Positions 1 to 6,342 are shown, numbered from the stretch's first letter. The stretch: DNA of 13,066 nt from an uncultured Porphyromonadaceae bacterium (GCA_900546835.1 UREH01000054.1:1-13066), one strand, 5' to 3'. Notes: generated from the sequence alone by a model not told the origin. Made by a program: numbers and translations.

Positions 1-43
1 TCGCTCAGTGTCTCGTGGGCTCGGAGATGTGTATAAGAGACAG
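1..43. other. Sequencing adapter (Nextera transposase), not genomic
   Basis: Positions 10-43 match the Nextera read-2 transposase adapter over its full 34 bases, ending in the 19-base Tn5 mosaic end (25-43, AGATGTG...GAGACAG). The nine bases before it are also probably artefactual. In one frame the adapter reads MSRGLGDVYKRQ, a peptide familiar as a contaminant in protein databases. Genomic sequence begins at about base 44. The match is read directly; that it marks a contig end is inference. Confidence 0.97.
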
Positions 44-307
44 CTTATAGACGCAATTTTACAGTCAAAGGGATTATTGATTTCATATGGTTCTAAGGGA
101 GATAAAGTGTCTTCAATAAAAAAGCGTATTTCATTAGAAATACCTATGACAGGGGTTGCAGCTAAATGGGAAAACTTGTTGAAGAAAATAATTCGTAAGA
201 TATATCAAAAGCATAGAATTCCTAAGTCTGACTTAAATAGATGTATTGAGGAACATATAAAAGCAATGAGAGAGTTTACCAATACTCAATTTAAACCACT
301 TCATTGA
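44..307 (+). CDS. C-terminal fragment of an unknown AT-rich gene
   Basis: This open frame covers the last 87 codons of a protein whose start is cut off by the contig edge. The ATG at base 8 belongs to the adapter and must not be used as a start. The fragment is rich in Lys and Ile, with basic helical stretches (KKIIRKIYQKHR in the middle, then CIEEHIKAMREF) that would suit a small helical or nucleic-acid-binding C-terminus. I recognise no family. It is much more AT-rich than the core genes around 5-12 kb, which fits horizontally acquired DNA. No terminator is evident after the stop. That it is a gene rather than a chance open frame is moderately likely. Confidence 0.5.
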   Translation, partial: LIDAILQSKGLLISYGSKGDKVSSIKKRISLEIPMTGVAAKWENLLKKIIRKIYQKHRIPKSDLNRCIEEHIKAMREFTNTQFKPLH

Positions 308-492
308 CACCAAATCGTTGCAAGCGAAACTGCAAATAATCGGTACAAGCATCCTTTGAAAAGCCAACTGACATCGAGTGTCATTTGTGACATTAGTTGT
401 CATTAGATACCGACTTTATAGAGTCACAATGGTGAGGACTTAAACCCTTTACCCCACTTCGACACTCGAAGGATTTTTAACGGTTTGGCACA
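308..492. other. Intergenic stretch, small repeats only
   Basis: No gene is seen. The stretch holds a 9-bp perfect inverted repeat (tcgagtgtc 374-382, gacactcga 461-469) separated by 78 bases, and three loosely repeated TGTCATT/TGACATT words between 379 and 404. These may be protein-binding sites of the neighbouring mobile element, but nothing assigns a function. Confidence 0.4.
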
Positions 493-522
493 TTGTGGAT
501 TGGAAATAAATTAGTAACTTTG
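493..522 (+). promoter_or_regulatory. Bacteroidetes-type promoter of a putative ncRNA unit
   Basis: TTG at 493-495 is followed after 19 bases by TAACTTTG at 515-522. This fits the Bacteroidetes primary-sigma consensus (-33 TTG, -7 TAnnTTTG). Transcription would start near 528-530. No plausible reading frame begins just downstream, so the product is probably an RNA. Confidence 0.6.
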
Positions 523-528
523 CATTAT

Positions 529-722
529 CGGAATTGCAAACCGGTGAAGAACATTGAAGTATAAGCGTGATAGATAAGTGAGTCAGCCGACACATGTATT
601 GGTAACTCCTTGATACTCACCATACAGCGTTGGGGTTTAACGGCTCCACGCGGATCACAAGAAGATTTATCAAATCGCAGAAAACCTCTGAAAATCAACG
701 ATTTTCGGAGGGTTTGCTTTTT
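529..722 (+). ncRNA. Candidate small non-coding RNA of about 190 nt
   Basis: The segment lies between a good Bacteroidetes promoter and a strong intrinsic terminator, and I see no convincing ORF in it. Overlapping short frames run straight through the terminator hairpin and look random. Internal pairing is visible: gtgag 578-582 with ctcac 616-620, agccg 585-589 with cggct 641-645, and gtgat 567-571 with atcac 654-658 (not all can form at once). The length of about 190 nt is in the range of 6S RNA, but I could not draw the long 6S-type hairpin, so no family is assigned. An alternative is that this is the short end of a gene disrupted by the adjacent element. Confidence 0.35.
682..722 (+). terminator. 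Intrinsic terminator of the putative ncRNA
   Basis: The arm 685-696 (cctctgaaaatc) pairs with 700-711 (gattttcggagg) through 12 bp, including one G-U pair, around a 3-base loop. It is followed by a T-rich tail (ggtttgcttttt). Flanking aaa and ttt could extend the stem. Integrated Bacteroidales elements often sit next to such a 3' end, so it could also be near the attachment site of the integrase downstream; that part is inference. Confidence 0.75.
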
Positions 723-773
723 GCCTCCTACCCCAAATCGGCGCAATATATTGCAATATCCAGTGTGCAAGAA

Positions 774-1080
774 GGGAGCAGGATTTTTAGTAATCAATTT
801 GCTCCCTGTAACGTAGTTATTTCGCTATTTTTCAATAATTTGCGTTGATTGCAATACCTTCTATACCGCTCCCTTTCGGGAGCAAACAAGGGAGCTGGAT
901 ATGGGCGATGTGGTACATTTTTCAAGGTGTACCACAATTATAGGTCGGTTTTTACCACAACTCTTTTAGTGTCTTATAAGGCATTATTCAGGATAATCAA
1001 TGCTTGAATAATTGTTAAAAAGGGAACGAAACGAGGGAGCAAACCGGCGAAATTCGCAGAAAAAATGATTTTGCTCCCTC
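774..1080. repeat. Cluster of GGGAGC repeats in both orientations
   Basis: At least seven copies of GGGAGC or its complement occur: 774, 801, 868, 878, 890, 1035 and 1073. Pairs form inverted repeats: 774-780 with 800-806; a tight hairpin gctccc-tttc-gggagc at 868-883; and an 11-bp perfect pair 1033-1043/1070-1080. Between them lies a 9-bp inverted repeat (tgtggtaca 909-917, tgtaccaca 928-936) with a third taccacaa at 952-959. No gene lies here. Lying directly upstream of the integrase, these are most likely arm-type integrase or excisionase binding sites; binding itself is inference. Confidence 0.6.
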
Positions 1081-1142
1081 CAAACACCCCGGTTTTCTGA
1101 TGTCTTCGGGTATTTACAGCTTGTAAAACTGAAAAAATTTGC

Positions 1143-1157
1143 GTATCTTTAAGATAC
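1143..1157 (+). promoter_or_regulatory. Palindrome overlapping the presumed integrase promoter
   Basis: gtatctt-t-aagatac is a perfect 7-bp inverted repeat with a one-base centre. It ends 19 bases before the integrase ATG. It contains TATCTTTA, a near match to the -7 consensus TAnnTTTG, so a bound repressor or the integrase itself would cover the promoter. The palindrome is seen; the operator role is inferred. Confidence 0.4.
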
Positions 1158-1176
1158 CATTAAACCCACAAGACAA

Positions 1177-2132
1177 ATGAGACTATCCAACGAAAGCTAT
1201 TTTTCCTTGAACTTCATCGCAAGGAAAAGGCAAAACAAGGAGGGAGAACTGCCCATCTCCCTGCGTATCACGATGAACGGGCAACGTGCGGAGATCTATA
1301 TCAACAGGTCTGTAAGACCCGATGACTGGAACGCTTCCAAAGGCCAGTCGCGTGGCAAGACAAAGAAAGACCTTGAACTGAACCGTTATCTTGACACGGT
1401 ACGCACGAAAATCTGCGAGATACATAACCAGCTCGTCATGCGCGACGAACTTGTCAATCCCGATGTGCTTAAACGAGCCTTCCTCGGCAAACTCGAAAAG
1501 CCGAAGATGCTCTGCGAGGCTTTCCGCGAGGTCAATGTGAAGGTGCGGGAGCAATACGAGCGTGGCGATATATGCAAAGCCACGGTATTGCGCTGGGAAC
1601 GCTGCGTGGTGTATCTGGAAGAATTCCTGCTCGGCAAGGAGAGTGTGAACGACATACCGATGAAAAAACTCACGTCCGGTATGGTGGATGACTTCGAGCA
1701 TTTTCTCCGTGTCCGTAAGAAGTGCGCCAACAATGCCGCCGTGAAATATATCCGCTATCTCAAAAACGTGGTGCGAGTCGGCATAGCCAACAAGTGGATT
1801 GACGATGATCCGTTTATCGGCAAGCGTTACACCCGAACCAAAACGGAGCGTGAATTTCTGACCGAGGATGAGCTGAAAGCAATAATGAAACTCGACCTGT
1901 CGGCATTGCCACGGCTGGACCTTGTGCGTGACACATTCGTGTTCTGCTGCTTCTGCGGGCTTGCTTTCGTTGATATTTCCACCCTCACCCGTGACCAGAT
2001 TGTTACCGATGAAAACGGCGAGGAATGGATACGAAAGGCACGCCAAAAGACCGGAGAGGTCAGCACCACTCCACAAACGCTGACATCCGAGAAAGATACG
2101 ATAAATACCGTGTAATCTCTGACTCCACATAG
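1177..2132 (+). pseudogene. Tyrosine integrase, broken before the catalytic C-terminus
   Basis: This is a site-specific recombinase of the Bacteroides conjugative-transposon/IntDOT type. Such enzymes cut and rejoin element and chromosome at att sites. The N-terminus (1-60, ending SVRPDDWNASKG) is the usual arm-binding domain, residues about 110-205 are the SAM-like core-binding domain, and the catalytic domain begins near 225. The conserved GLAFVDIST (261-269) and the KARQKTGEVST beta-hairpin (287-297) are present. As in IntDOT, the usual first catalytic Arg is absent. After about residue 298 the frame is lost: the annotated frame ends TLTSEKDTINTV at 2115, while frame +2 from 2079 reads ADIRERYDKYR, as family members do, then stops at 2130-2132. 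The HxxR and catalytic Tyr segment, roughly 100 residues, is missing from every frame. It should be inactive. Confidence 0.85.
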
Positions 2133-2162
2133 AGGCATTTGCCGCCGATTGTGTAATAGGGG

Positions 2163-2192
2163 AGGATGCTGTTATGATGGGTTCAGCATCCT
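2163..2192. repeat. 9-bp inverted repeat near the integrase break
   Basis: aggatgctg at 2163-2171 and cagcatcct at 2184-2192 are perfect complements around a 12-base loop. There is no T-run on either side, so it is a poor terminator for the Nudix gene that ends 107 bases away on the minus strand. It may instead be part of the junction where the integrated element was lost. Confidence 0.4.
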
Positions 2193-2298
2193 ATGAGGTG
2201 CACCATGAGGGGGTAGGCGAGTGAGAGGATTAGCGGCGATGGGCTAATTGGTTTCGTTGAGCGTGTTTCGGGGTTTCTGCGAGGACTGGATAGAGGGG

Positions 2299-2844
2299 TT
2301 ACATGACTTTCAGGGCGAAGTATTTCCAGAGTGGGGCGGCCATAAGCGATTGCTTGATTATATCGTCGAGCAATAGCTGCTTTACCTCGGTGGGAGTAAG
2401 CAGGCGGACGGCGATGTCCTCGGTAGCGTCGAGATGCTGAGTGTCGATTTTCTCGACTTCGGAGGCCAGAAATGTGTATGTAAGGTTGTTGGTCGAACCG
2501 GAGTTCTGCGAAAGAACCATGAATTGCTGCCAGGTGCCGTTGCCGTAGCCGGTTTCTTCCAGGAGTTCGCGGCGTGCGGTCTCCATGGGAGCTTCTCCCA
2601 CTTCGGCCACTCCGGCAACGAGTTCGGTGAATACGTCACCGAGGCCGTGGCGGTATTGTTCTACCATGACGAAATCGCCGTCGGCTGTAATGGCGATAAC
2701 GTTGATCCAGGTGGGATATTCCAGAACGTAGTATTCCGGATGGATGGTGCCGTTGGGGAGGCGCACGGTGTCGCAGCGTGCCGTGAGCCATGGGCGCCGG
2801 ATTACATACCGGCTATCTATTGTTTCCCATTTTTCGATTTTCAT
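2299..2844 (-). CDS. Nudix hydrolase, ADP-ribose pyrophosphatase type
   Basis: The 181-residue protein is a cytoplasmic Nudix pyrophosphohydrolase. Such enzymes cleave nucleoside diphosphates linked to another moiety, here probably ADP-ribose to AMP and ribose 5-phosphate. The complete Nudix box GX5EX7REUXEEXGU is visible at residues 78-100 (G78, E84, R92-E93, E96-E97, G99), giving the Mg2+-binding glutamates. The N-terminal strand region (KWETIDSRYV) and the preceding VEQYRHG are typical of the ADP-ribose pyrophosphatase branch, and the length fits. It stands alone between a hairpin terminator upstream and the broken integrase downstream, so it is probably monocistronic. The exact substrate cannot be read from the sequence. 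Confidence 0.88.
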   Translation of the reverse strand: MKIEKWETIDSRYVIRRPWLTARCDTVRLPNGTIHPEYYVLEYPTWINVIAITADGDFVMVEQYRHGLGDVFTELVAGVAEVGEAPMETARRELLEETGYGNGTWQQFMVLSQNSGSTNNLTYTFLASEVEKIDTQHLDATEDIAVRLLTPTEVKQLLLDDIIKQSLMAAPLWKYFALKVM

Positions 2845-2872
2845 GACATACGGGGTGAGTGTTTCTGCTCTG

Positions 2873-2880
2873 CAAAGCTA
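2873..2880 (-). promoter_or_regulatory. Probable -7 element for the Nudix gene
   Basis: On the minus strand TAGCTTTG matches TAnnTTTG and lies 28 bases before the Nudix ATG. No TTG is found at the expected -33 position, so this is a partial match. Confidence 0.4.
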
Positions 2881-2928
2881 CGAATTTTCGGTGGAATTGC
2901 GGTGGCGGATCGTCGACATATGTAGGGA

Positions 2929-2970
2929 AAATAGGACAGGACGCCGCAATTGGATGTCTGCGGCGTCCTG
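2929..2970 (-). terminator. Hairpin terminator after the aldo/keto reductase remnant
   Basis: caggacgccgca at 2937-2948 and tgcggcgtcctg at 2959-2970 form a perfect GC-rich 12-bp stem with a 10-base loop. It starts 18 bases past the reductase stop. On the minus strand it is followed by TATTTTCCC, a weak T-tract. It separates the reductase from the Nudix gene. Confidence 0.7.
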
Positions 2971-2988
2971 AGTTAGTGGATGGGGAAT

Positions 2989-3540
2989 TCAGCGCCAGCC
3001 TATGAACATCTTTACGACTTCGGGGTCGTGGTGGTCGAAAAACAGACTTTTGCCTGTGTCGAGGCGCCTGATTTCCTCCATATCCTCGTCGGAGAGCGAG
3101 AAGTCAAGGATGTCGAGATTCTGGCGCATGCGCTCTATATGGGTCGACTTCGGAATGATGATTACGTCGCGCTGATATAGCCAGCGTAGAGCCACCTGTG
3201 CTACGCTCTTGCCATATTTGCGGCCGATTGCCTCAAGCACCGGGTTTGTGAAGAAGTTATTGCGGCCCTCGGCGAGGGGAGCCCATGCCATTGCGCGTGT
3301 GCCGAATTCATTGAGATATTTGAGTGCTTCGGTCTGCTGGTCGAATACGTGTGTCTCAATCTGATTTACGGCCGGTGGGATCTCAACGTTGCTGGCAAGG
3401 TCCACGAAGTGGTCGGAATAGAAATTGCTTACGCCGATTGCGCGAATTTTACCTTCCTGGAAGGCTGCTTCGAGAGCGCGGTATGCGCCGTAGTGGTCGC
3501 AGAAGGGTTGATGTAGGAGCATCAGGTCGATATATCGTTG
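2989..3540 (-). pseudogene. Aldo/keto reductase lacking its N-terminal third
   Basis: Aldo/keto reductases use NADPH to reduce carbonyls in a TIM barrel, normally about 270-290 residues. Only the C-terminal part is left: homology begins at YIDLMLLHQP and continues through IGVSNF, VNQIETH, APLAEG, ALRWLYQR and the NADPH-binding IIPKST. The catalytic His (LLHQP) remains, but the segment with the catalytic Asp, Tyr and Lys is absent. In frame upstream there are only two codons before a TGA at 3541-3543. The best remaining ATG (3522) lies inside the barrel, so a functional enzyme is unlikely. No frame upstream contains the missing N-terminus, which points to deletion rather than a point mutation. 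Confidence 0.85.
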
Positions 3541-3740
3541 TCATTGTTGTTCGGTCCATTGTTTTATGATTTCGGTTGATGCGGGTAGGCGGAGGCCATC
3601 AGGAATTTTGTGAATTTCATATGTGTGGTAAATACGTTTTCAGAAATTTCAAACAACAAAAACTATGCCGAGGTTCCCCTTTTAAGTCGAAGAACCGACA
3701 AAAGAGTACAATAAAACGAAATATGATATCGCTTAGCAGT

Positions 3741-4004
3741 CTAAAAGTCGTCGAGAAACACATCGTTGATAATGTCGTCGTCGATGCAGTCGTTCCATGA
3801 GCCAGAATATCCGCCAAAATAATCGCCTGATGTGCTATTGTTGCCCGACGAGTAATTTCCTGCATAATCGGTGTCATGAAATTCGTTGCCGCTACTGAAG
3901 GACGTGTTGTCGCGACGCGATTCAATCGGGTTCCGTTTTGGTGAAAATAGTTTGCAGATTAAATCAAGCAGAGCGGCCTCGCATAGTAAATTCCAGAAAG
4001 ACAT
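3741..4004 (-). CDS. Small orphan protein, Ser/Asn/Asp-rich
   Basis: The 87-residue frame has a hydrophobic start (MSFWNLLCEAALLDLICKLF), a short basic patch (SPKRNPIESRR), then a low-complexity middle rich in Ser, Gly, Asn, Tyr and Asp, and an acidic end (CIDDDIINDVFLDDF). I recognise no family. The N-terminal segment could be a membrane anchor or amphipathic helix with the acidic tail in the cytoplasm. It lies directly upstream of the truncated aldo/keto reductase on the same strand, in the place where that gene's N-terminus should be. No good TAnnTTTG promoter is seen just upstream. It could be a chance frame, but the coherent composition argues for a gene. Confidence 0.45.
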   Translation of the reverse strand: MSFWNLLCEAALLDLICKLFSPKRNPIESRRDNTSFSSGNEFHDTDYAGNYSSGNNSTSGDYFGGYSGSWNDCIDDDIINDVFLDDF

Positions 4005-4113
4005 GTCGTTAGGATTTAGCTGTGATATAGAGTATTATTGGAGTTTCTCCGGAAAGAATGATTTTGGTTGTCGGGTTTAGGGAATTTTGTGGCTTGCGGA
4101 GGGTGGCAGTCGG

Positions 4114-4134
4114 AAAAGCCGGCGGATATGCCGG
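4114..4134 (-). terminator. Hairpin terminator after the 25-aa ORF
   Basis: On the minus strand CCGGC (4134-4130) pairs with GCCGG (4123-4119) around a 6-base loop, followed by C and TTTT. It starts directly after the small ORF's stop codon. The stem is only 5 bp, so strength is moderate. Confidence 0.5.
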
Positions 4135-4135
4135 G

Positions 4136-4213
4136 TCACTTTATGTTGGCGCCATCTTTAAGAGCCTGAAACAGCCATCCGGGCAATACGATTAGCATGA
4201 TAAGAAGAGCCAT
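4136..4213 (-). CDS. Possible 25-aa hydrophobic small protein
   Basis: The frame reads MALLIMLIVLPGWLFQALKD followed by GANIK. A single hydrophobic segment covers residues 2-18, then comes a short polar, net-positive tail, as in small single-pass membrane proteins or type I toxin peptides. The case for a gene rests on its surroundings: a TAACTTTG -7 element at 4265-4272 gives a start near 4258 and a leader of about 45 nt, and a hairpin with a T-run follows the stop directly, making a unit of about 145 nt. A 19-base palindrome lies at the position of the -33 element. I know no family, and the transcript might act as an RNA instead. The frame remains open upstream of this ATG. Confidence 0.35.
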   Translation of the reverse strand: MALLIMLIVLPGWLFQALKDGANIK

Positions 4214-4557
4214 GGTCAATGCGGAATTAGAGTGACAAGGGGACGCACTATCGCTTCCCGTCTGCAAAGTTAAGGGGCACCAGTGCCAGATTCTGGCACT
4301 TCAAAACTAAATAATGCAAAATCGGCGGAGGAAATCCGATTCTGTGCTTGTAAATGTATTCATATTGTGAACCCCGAAAGCGGTTACTATGATTGAATCA
4401 GTATAGAGTCCTCCCCTCCATTGAAAATTTCGTTTTACCTGTGCGGAAAGGAACAGGACCCCCTTTCTGCCGTAAGAATCTGAAATTGCTGTAAGGATTC
4501 TGTTCAAACAGAATGCCGAGATTCATTTTGCCGATTTTGTGCAGATACATAAAAGGG
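4214..4557. other. Intergenic stretch without a convincing gene
   Basis: Apart from the promoter/palindrome of the small ORF (4265-4300), this stretch holds only a palindrome attctgtt-ca-aacagaat at 4497-4514. A 66-codon minus-strand frame at 4307-4507 has no promoter, no recognisable domain and unlikely composition, and I do not call it. Confidence 0.5.
4265..4300 (-). promoter_or_regulatory. -7 element with an upstream palindromic operator
   Basis: The minus strand carries TAACTTTG at 4272-4265. Ten bases upstream is a perfect palindrome, agtgccaga-t-tctggcact (4282-4300, 9-bp arms). It occupies the position of the -33 box, which lacks a TTG. This is the layout of a promoter needing an activator or controlled by a dimeric repressor; the regulator is unknown. 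Confidence 0.45.
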
Positions 4558-4592
4558 AATTGCAGTTAGTTGATTATCAACTAACTGCAATT
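4558..4592 (-). terminator. Long inverted repeat, terminator of tRNA-Gln
   Basis: The arms 4558-4574 (aattgcagttagttgat) and 4576-4592 (atcaactaactgcaatt) are perfect complements around one base. In practice this is a stem of about 15 bp with a 3-5 base loop. It sits 9 bases past the tRNA 3' end. T-runs on both sides (CCCTTTT on minus, ATTTT on plus) mean it could stop transcription from either direction. Confidence 0.7.
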
Positions 4593-4600
4593 TTAAGAAG

Positions 4601-4671
4601 TTGCCTTGGAAGGATTCGAACCCTCACAGGCGGAACCAGAATCCGACGTGCTACCATTACACCACAAGGCA
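4601..4671 (-). tRNA. tRNA-Gln (anticodon CTG)
   Basis: The 71-nt gene has a perfect 7-bp acceptor stem (TGCCTTG with CAAGGCA), a D-arm with AATGGTAGCAC, anticodon CTG at 4639-4637 in the loop TTCTGGT, a T-arm GAGGG-TTCGAAT-CCTTC and discriminator A. The U1-A72 pair is typical of glutamine tRNAs. CCA is not encoded. The outermost anticodon-stem pair is a T-C mismatch. It would decode CAG. Confidence 0.93.
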
Positions 4672-4768
4672 AAATATCCAATTAAAGAGTGCTTATTCTA
4701 ACGCCTTCCTCTCTGAGGAGGAGCAACCTCTGCTGCTCGTGGGCGTTGTTGTTTCCCTTTAACGGGTG

Positions 4769-4799
4769 CAAATTTACGACGAGTTTCTGAATTGCGCAA
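4769..4799 (-). promoter_or_regulatory. Promoter of tRNA-Gln
   Basis: On the minus strand TTG (4799-4797), exactly 20 bases, then TAAATTTG (4776-4769) fit the Bacteroidetes consensus. The start would be near 4762, leaving a leader of about 90 nt before the mature tRNA that must be removed. Confidence 0.75.
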
Positions 4800-5052
4800 G
4801 TTTTCCGGTCGAAATTTTTCGTTGCGGGCGAATTATTTTTTGATTTTGCGGTTTTGGACTTACTCAGATGAAGGGAGCACCCAGTTGATGATTCCACGGT
4901 AATTTTATTTACTCGGCAGTTATTAGCTCCGCAGGCTTTGGCATTCGATTATACCACGAGAGTTGAAATCTGACGTTTCATTTGTAATTGAAATTTGATT
5001 CTCTCTGGTAATTGAAAGGCGTTTGTTCGTACGGGTTCCGACATTCGTACGT
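4800..5052. other. Intergenic stretch without a gene
   Basis: Between the tRNA-Gln promoter and the terminator of the decarboxylase operon I see no gene. A 10-bp direct repeat gtaattgaaa occurs at 4984-4993 and 5008-5017. Short minus-strand frames here have no supporting signals. Confidence 0.5.
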
Positions 5053-5092
5053 AAAAAAGCGGTGCGCCAGAATCGGGGAGAATCTGACGCAC
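5053..5092 (-). terminator. Terminator of the methylmalonyl-CoA decarboxylase operon
   Basis: On the minus strand GTGCGTCAGA (5092-5083) pairs with TCTGGCGCAC (5071-5062) through 10 bp with one G-U, followed by CG, C and six T (5058-5053). It lies 28 bases after the beta-subunit stop codon, a textbook end of the operon. Confidence 0.9.
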
Positions 5093-5120
5093 TGTTGGTG
5101 TGGGTAGACAATTAGGGCGA

Positions 5121-6284
5121 TCAGGCGGCGAGGAAGCCGAGGAGAACGCCTGCAGCTACGGCCGAGCCGATTACTCCGGCTACGTTTGGACCCATGGCAT
5201 GCATGAGCAGGTAGTTGGAGGGATCGTATTCGAGGCCGAGGTTGTTGGAGATTCGTGCTGACATCGGCACGGCAGATACGCCGGCGTTGCCGATGAGCGG
5301 GTTGATTTTCTTCGACGCGGGGAGCACGAGGTTGAACAGTTTCACGAACAGCACGCCGGAGGCCGATGCGATGATGAAGGCCATGAACCCAAGGGCGAAG
5401 ATGAAAATTGTCTCCTTGGTGAGGAACGACGATGCCTGGGTGGAGGCGCCGACGGTCATGCCCAGAAGGATGGTGACGATGTCGGTCAGGGCGTTGGATG
5501 CCGTCTTGGCCAGGCGGTTGGTTACGCCGCACTCACGCAGCAGGTTGCCGAAGAAGAGCATGCCGAGCAGGGGCAGGCCTGAGGGTACCACGAAGCATGT
5601 GAGGAGCAGACCCACGATGGGGAAGATAATCTTTTCGCTCTGGGCCACGGCGCGCGCGGGCTTCATCTTGATGAGGCGCTCGTGGCGGGTGGTGAGCAGG
5701 CGCATGATAGGCGGCTGAATCACGGGCACGAGGGCCATATAAGAGTATGCCGATACGGCGATTGCTCCCATGAGGTTCGGTGCGAGCTTCGACGAGAGGA
5801 AGATAGCCGTGGGCCCGTCGGCGCCGCCGATGATGGCGATGGCGCCGGCCTGGTCGGGCATGAAGCCGAGGGCGAGGGCCACCATATAGGCGCCGAAGAT
5901 GCCGAACTGCGCGGCTGCGCCTACAAGCATCAGTTTCGGGTTGGCTATCAAGGCGGTGAAGTCGGTCATGGCTCCGATGCCAAGGAATATCAGCGGAGGA
6001 TACCACCCTGCGCTCACGCCATTATAAAGGATATTGAGCACGGAGCCCTCCTCGTAGATGCCGATTTCAAGGCCGGCGGTAGCGTTGAAGGGCACGTTGC
6101 CGATGAGTATGCCGAAGCCGATCGGCACCAGAAGCATAGGCTCGAAATTCTTTGTGATTGCGAGCCATATGAAGAAGAGGCCTACAAGGAGCATCACGAG
6201 ATGCTCCCATGTGGCGTTGTAGAATCCGGTGAGGTGCCAGAACTGGGTCAGGTTTTCTACAAGAAAAGTGCTGAACTCATTCAT
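5121..6284 (-). CDS. mmdB: Na+-translocating decarboxylase beta subunit (OadB/MmdB family)
   Basis: The 387-residue integral membrane subunit decarboxylates carboxybiotin on the carrier protein and couples this to Na+ export across the inner membrane. Many hydrophobic segments are evident. The family signature GGADGPT (153-159) carries D156, equivalent to the essential Asp of Klebsiella OadB. It is followed by SAYSYMALVPVIQPP (178-192) with the conserved Tyr, and by GNAGVSAVPMSAR (332-344). The length is slightly under the usual 370-430. It is the last gene of the run, 58 bases after the biotin carrier gene and followed by a strong terminator. Alone it could belong to oxaloacetate or glutaryl-CoA decarboxylase; mmdA and the epimerase in the same run point to methylmalonyl-CoA. 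Confidence 0.93.
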   Translation of the reverse strand: MNEFSTFLVENLTQFWHLTGFYNATWEHLVMLLVGLFFIWLAITKNFEPMLLVPIGFGILIGNVPFNATAGLEIGIYEEGSVLNILYNGVSAGWYPPLIFLGIGAMTDFTALIANPKLMLVGAAAQFGIFGAYMVALALGFMPDQAGAIAIIGGADGPTAIFLSSKLAPNLMGAIAVSAYSYMALVPVIQPPIMRLLTTRHERLIKMKPARAVAQSEKIIFPIVGLLLTCFVVPSGLPLLGMLFFGNLLRECGVTNRLAKTASNALTDIVTILLGMTVGASTQASSFLTKETIFIFALGFMAFIIASASGVLFVKLFNLVLPASKKINPLIGNAGVSAVPMSARISNNLGLEYDPSNYLLMHAMGPNVAGVIGSAVAAGVLLGFLAA

Positions 6285-6342
6285 TTTTCAGGTATTTTAC
6301 AGTGTTGACAGGTTGAAGATAAAAAGGTGAATGAGTTGCAGT

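Noticed and set aside
379..404. Tandem TGTCATT words as an iteron origin
   Set aside because: Only three imperfect copies, with no replication gene nearby.
525..848. Short overlapping frames (68-90 codons) on both strands over the ncRNA candidate
   Set aside because: All cross the terminator hairpin and promoter-proximal region and resemble no protein, so chance frames are more likely.
774..1080. CRISPR array suggested by the repeated GGGAGC words
   Set aside because: The repeats are only 6-11 bases, in mixed orientation and unevenly spaced, unlike CRISPR direct repeats.
1183..2130. A 315-codon minus-strand frame opposite the integrase
   Set aside because: It covers the same bases as a clear integrase and shows no domain of its own.
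4307..4507. A 66-codon minus-strand frame
   Set aside because: No promoter, no domain and irregular composition; not distinguishable from chance.
4682..4897. A 71-codon minus-strand frame upstream of tRNA-Gln
   Set aside because: It contains the tRNA-Gln promoter and leader; the amino-acid sequence looks random.
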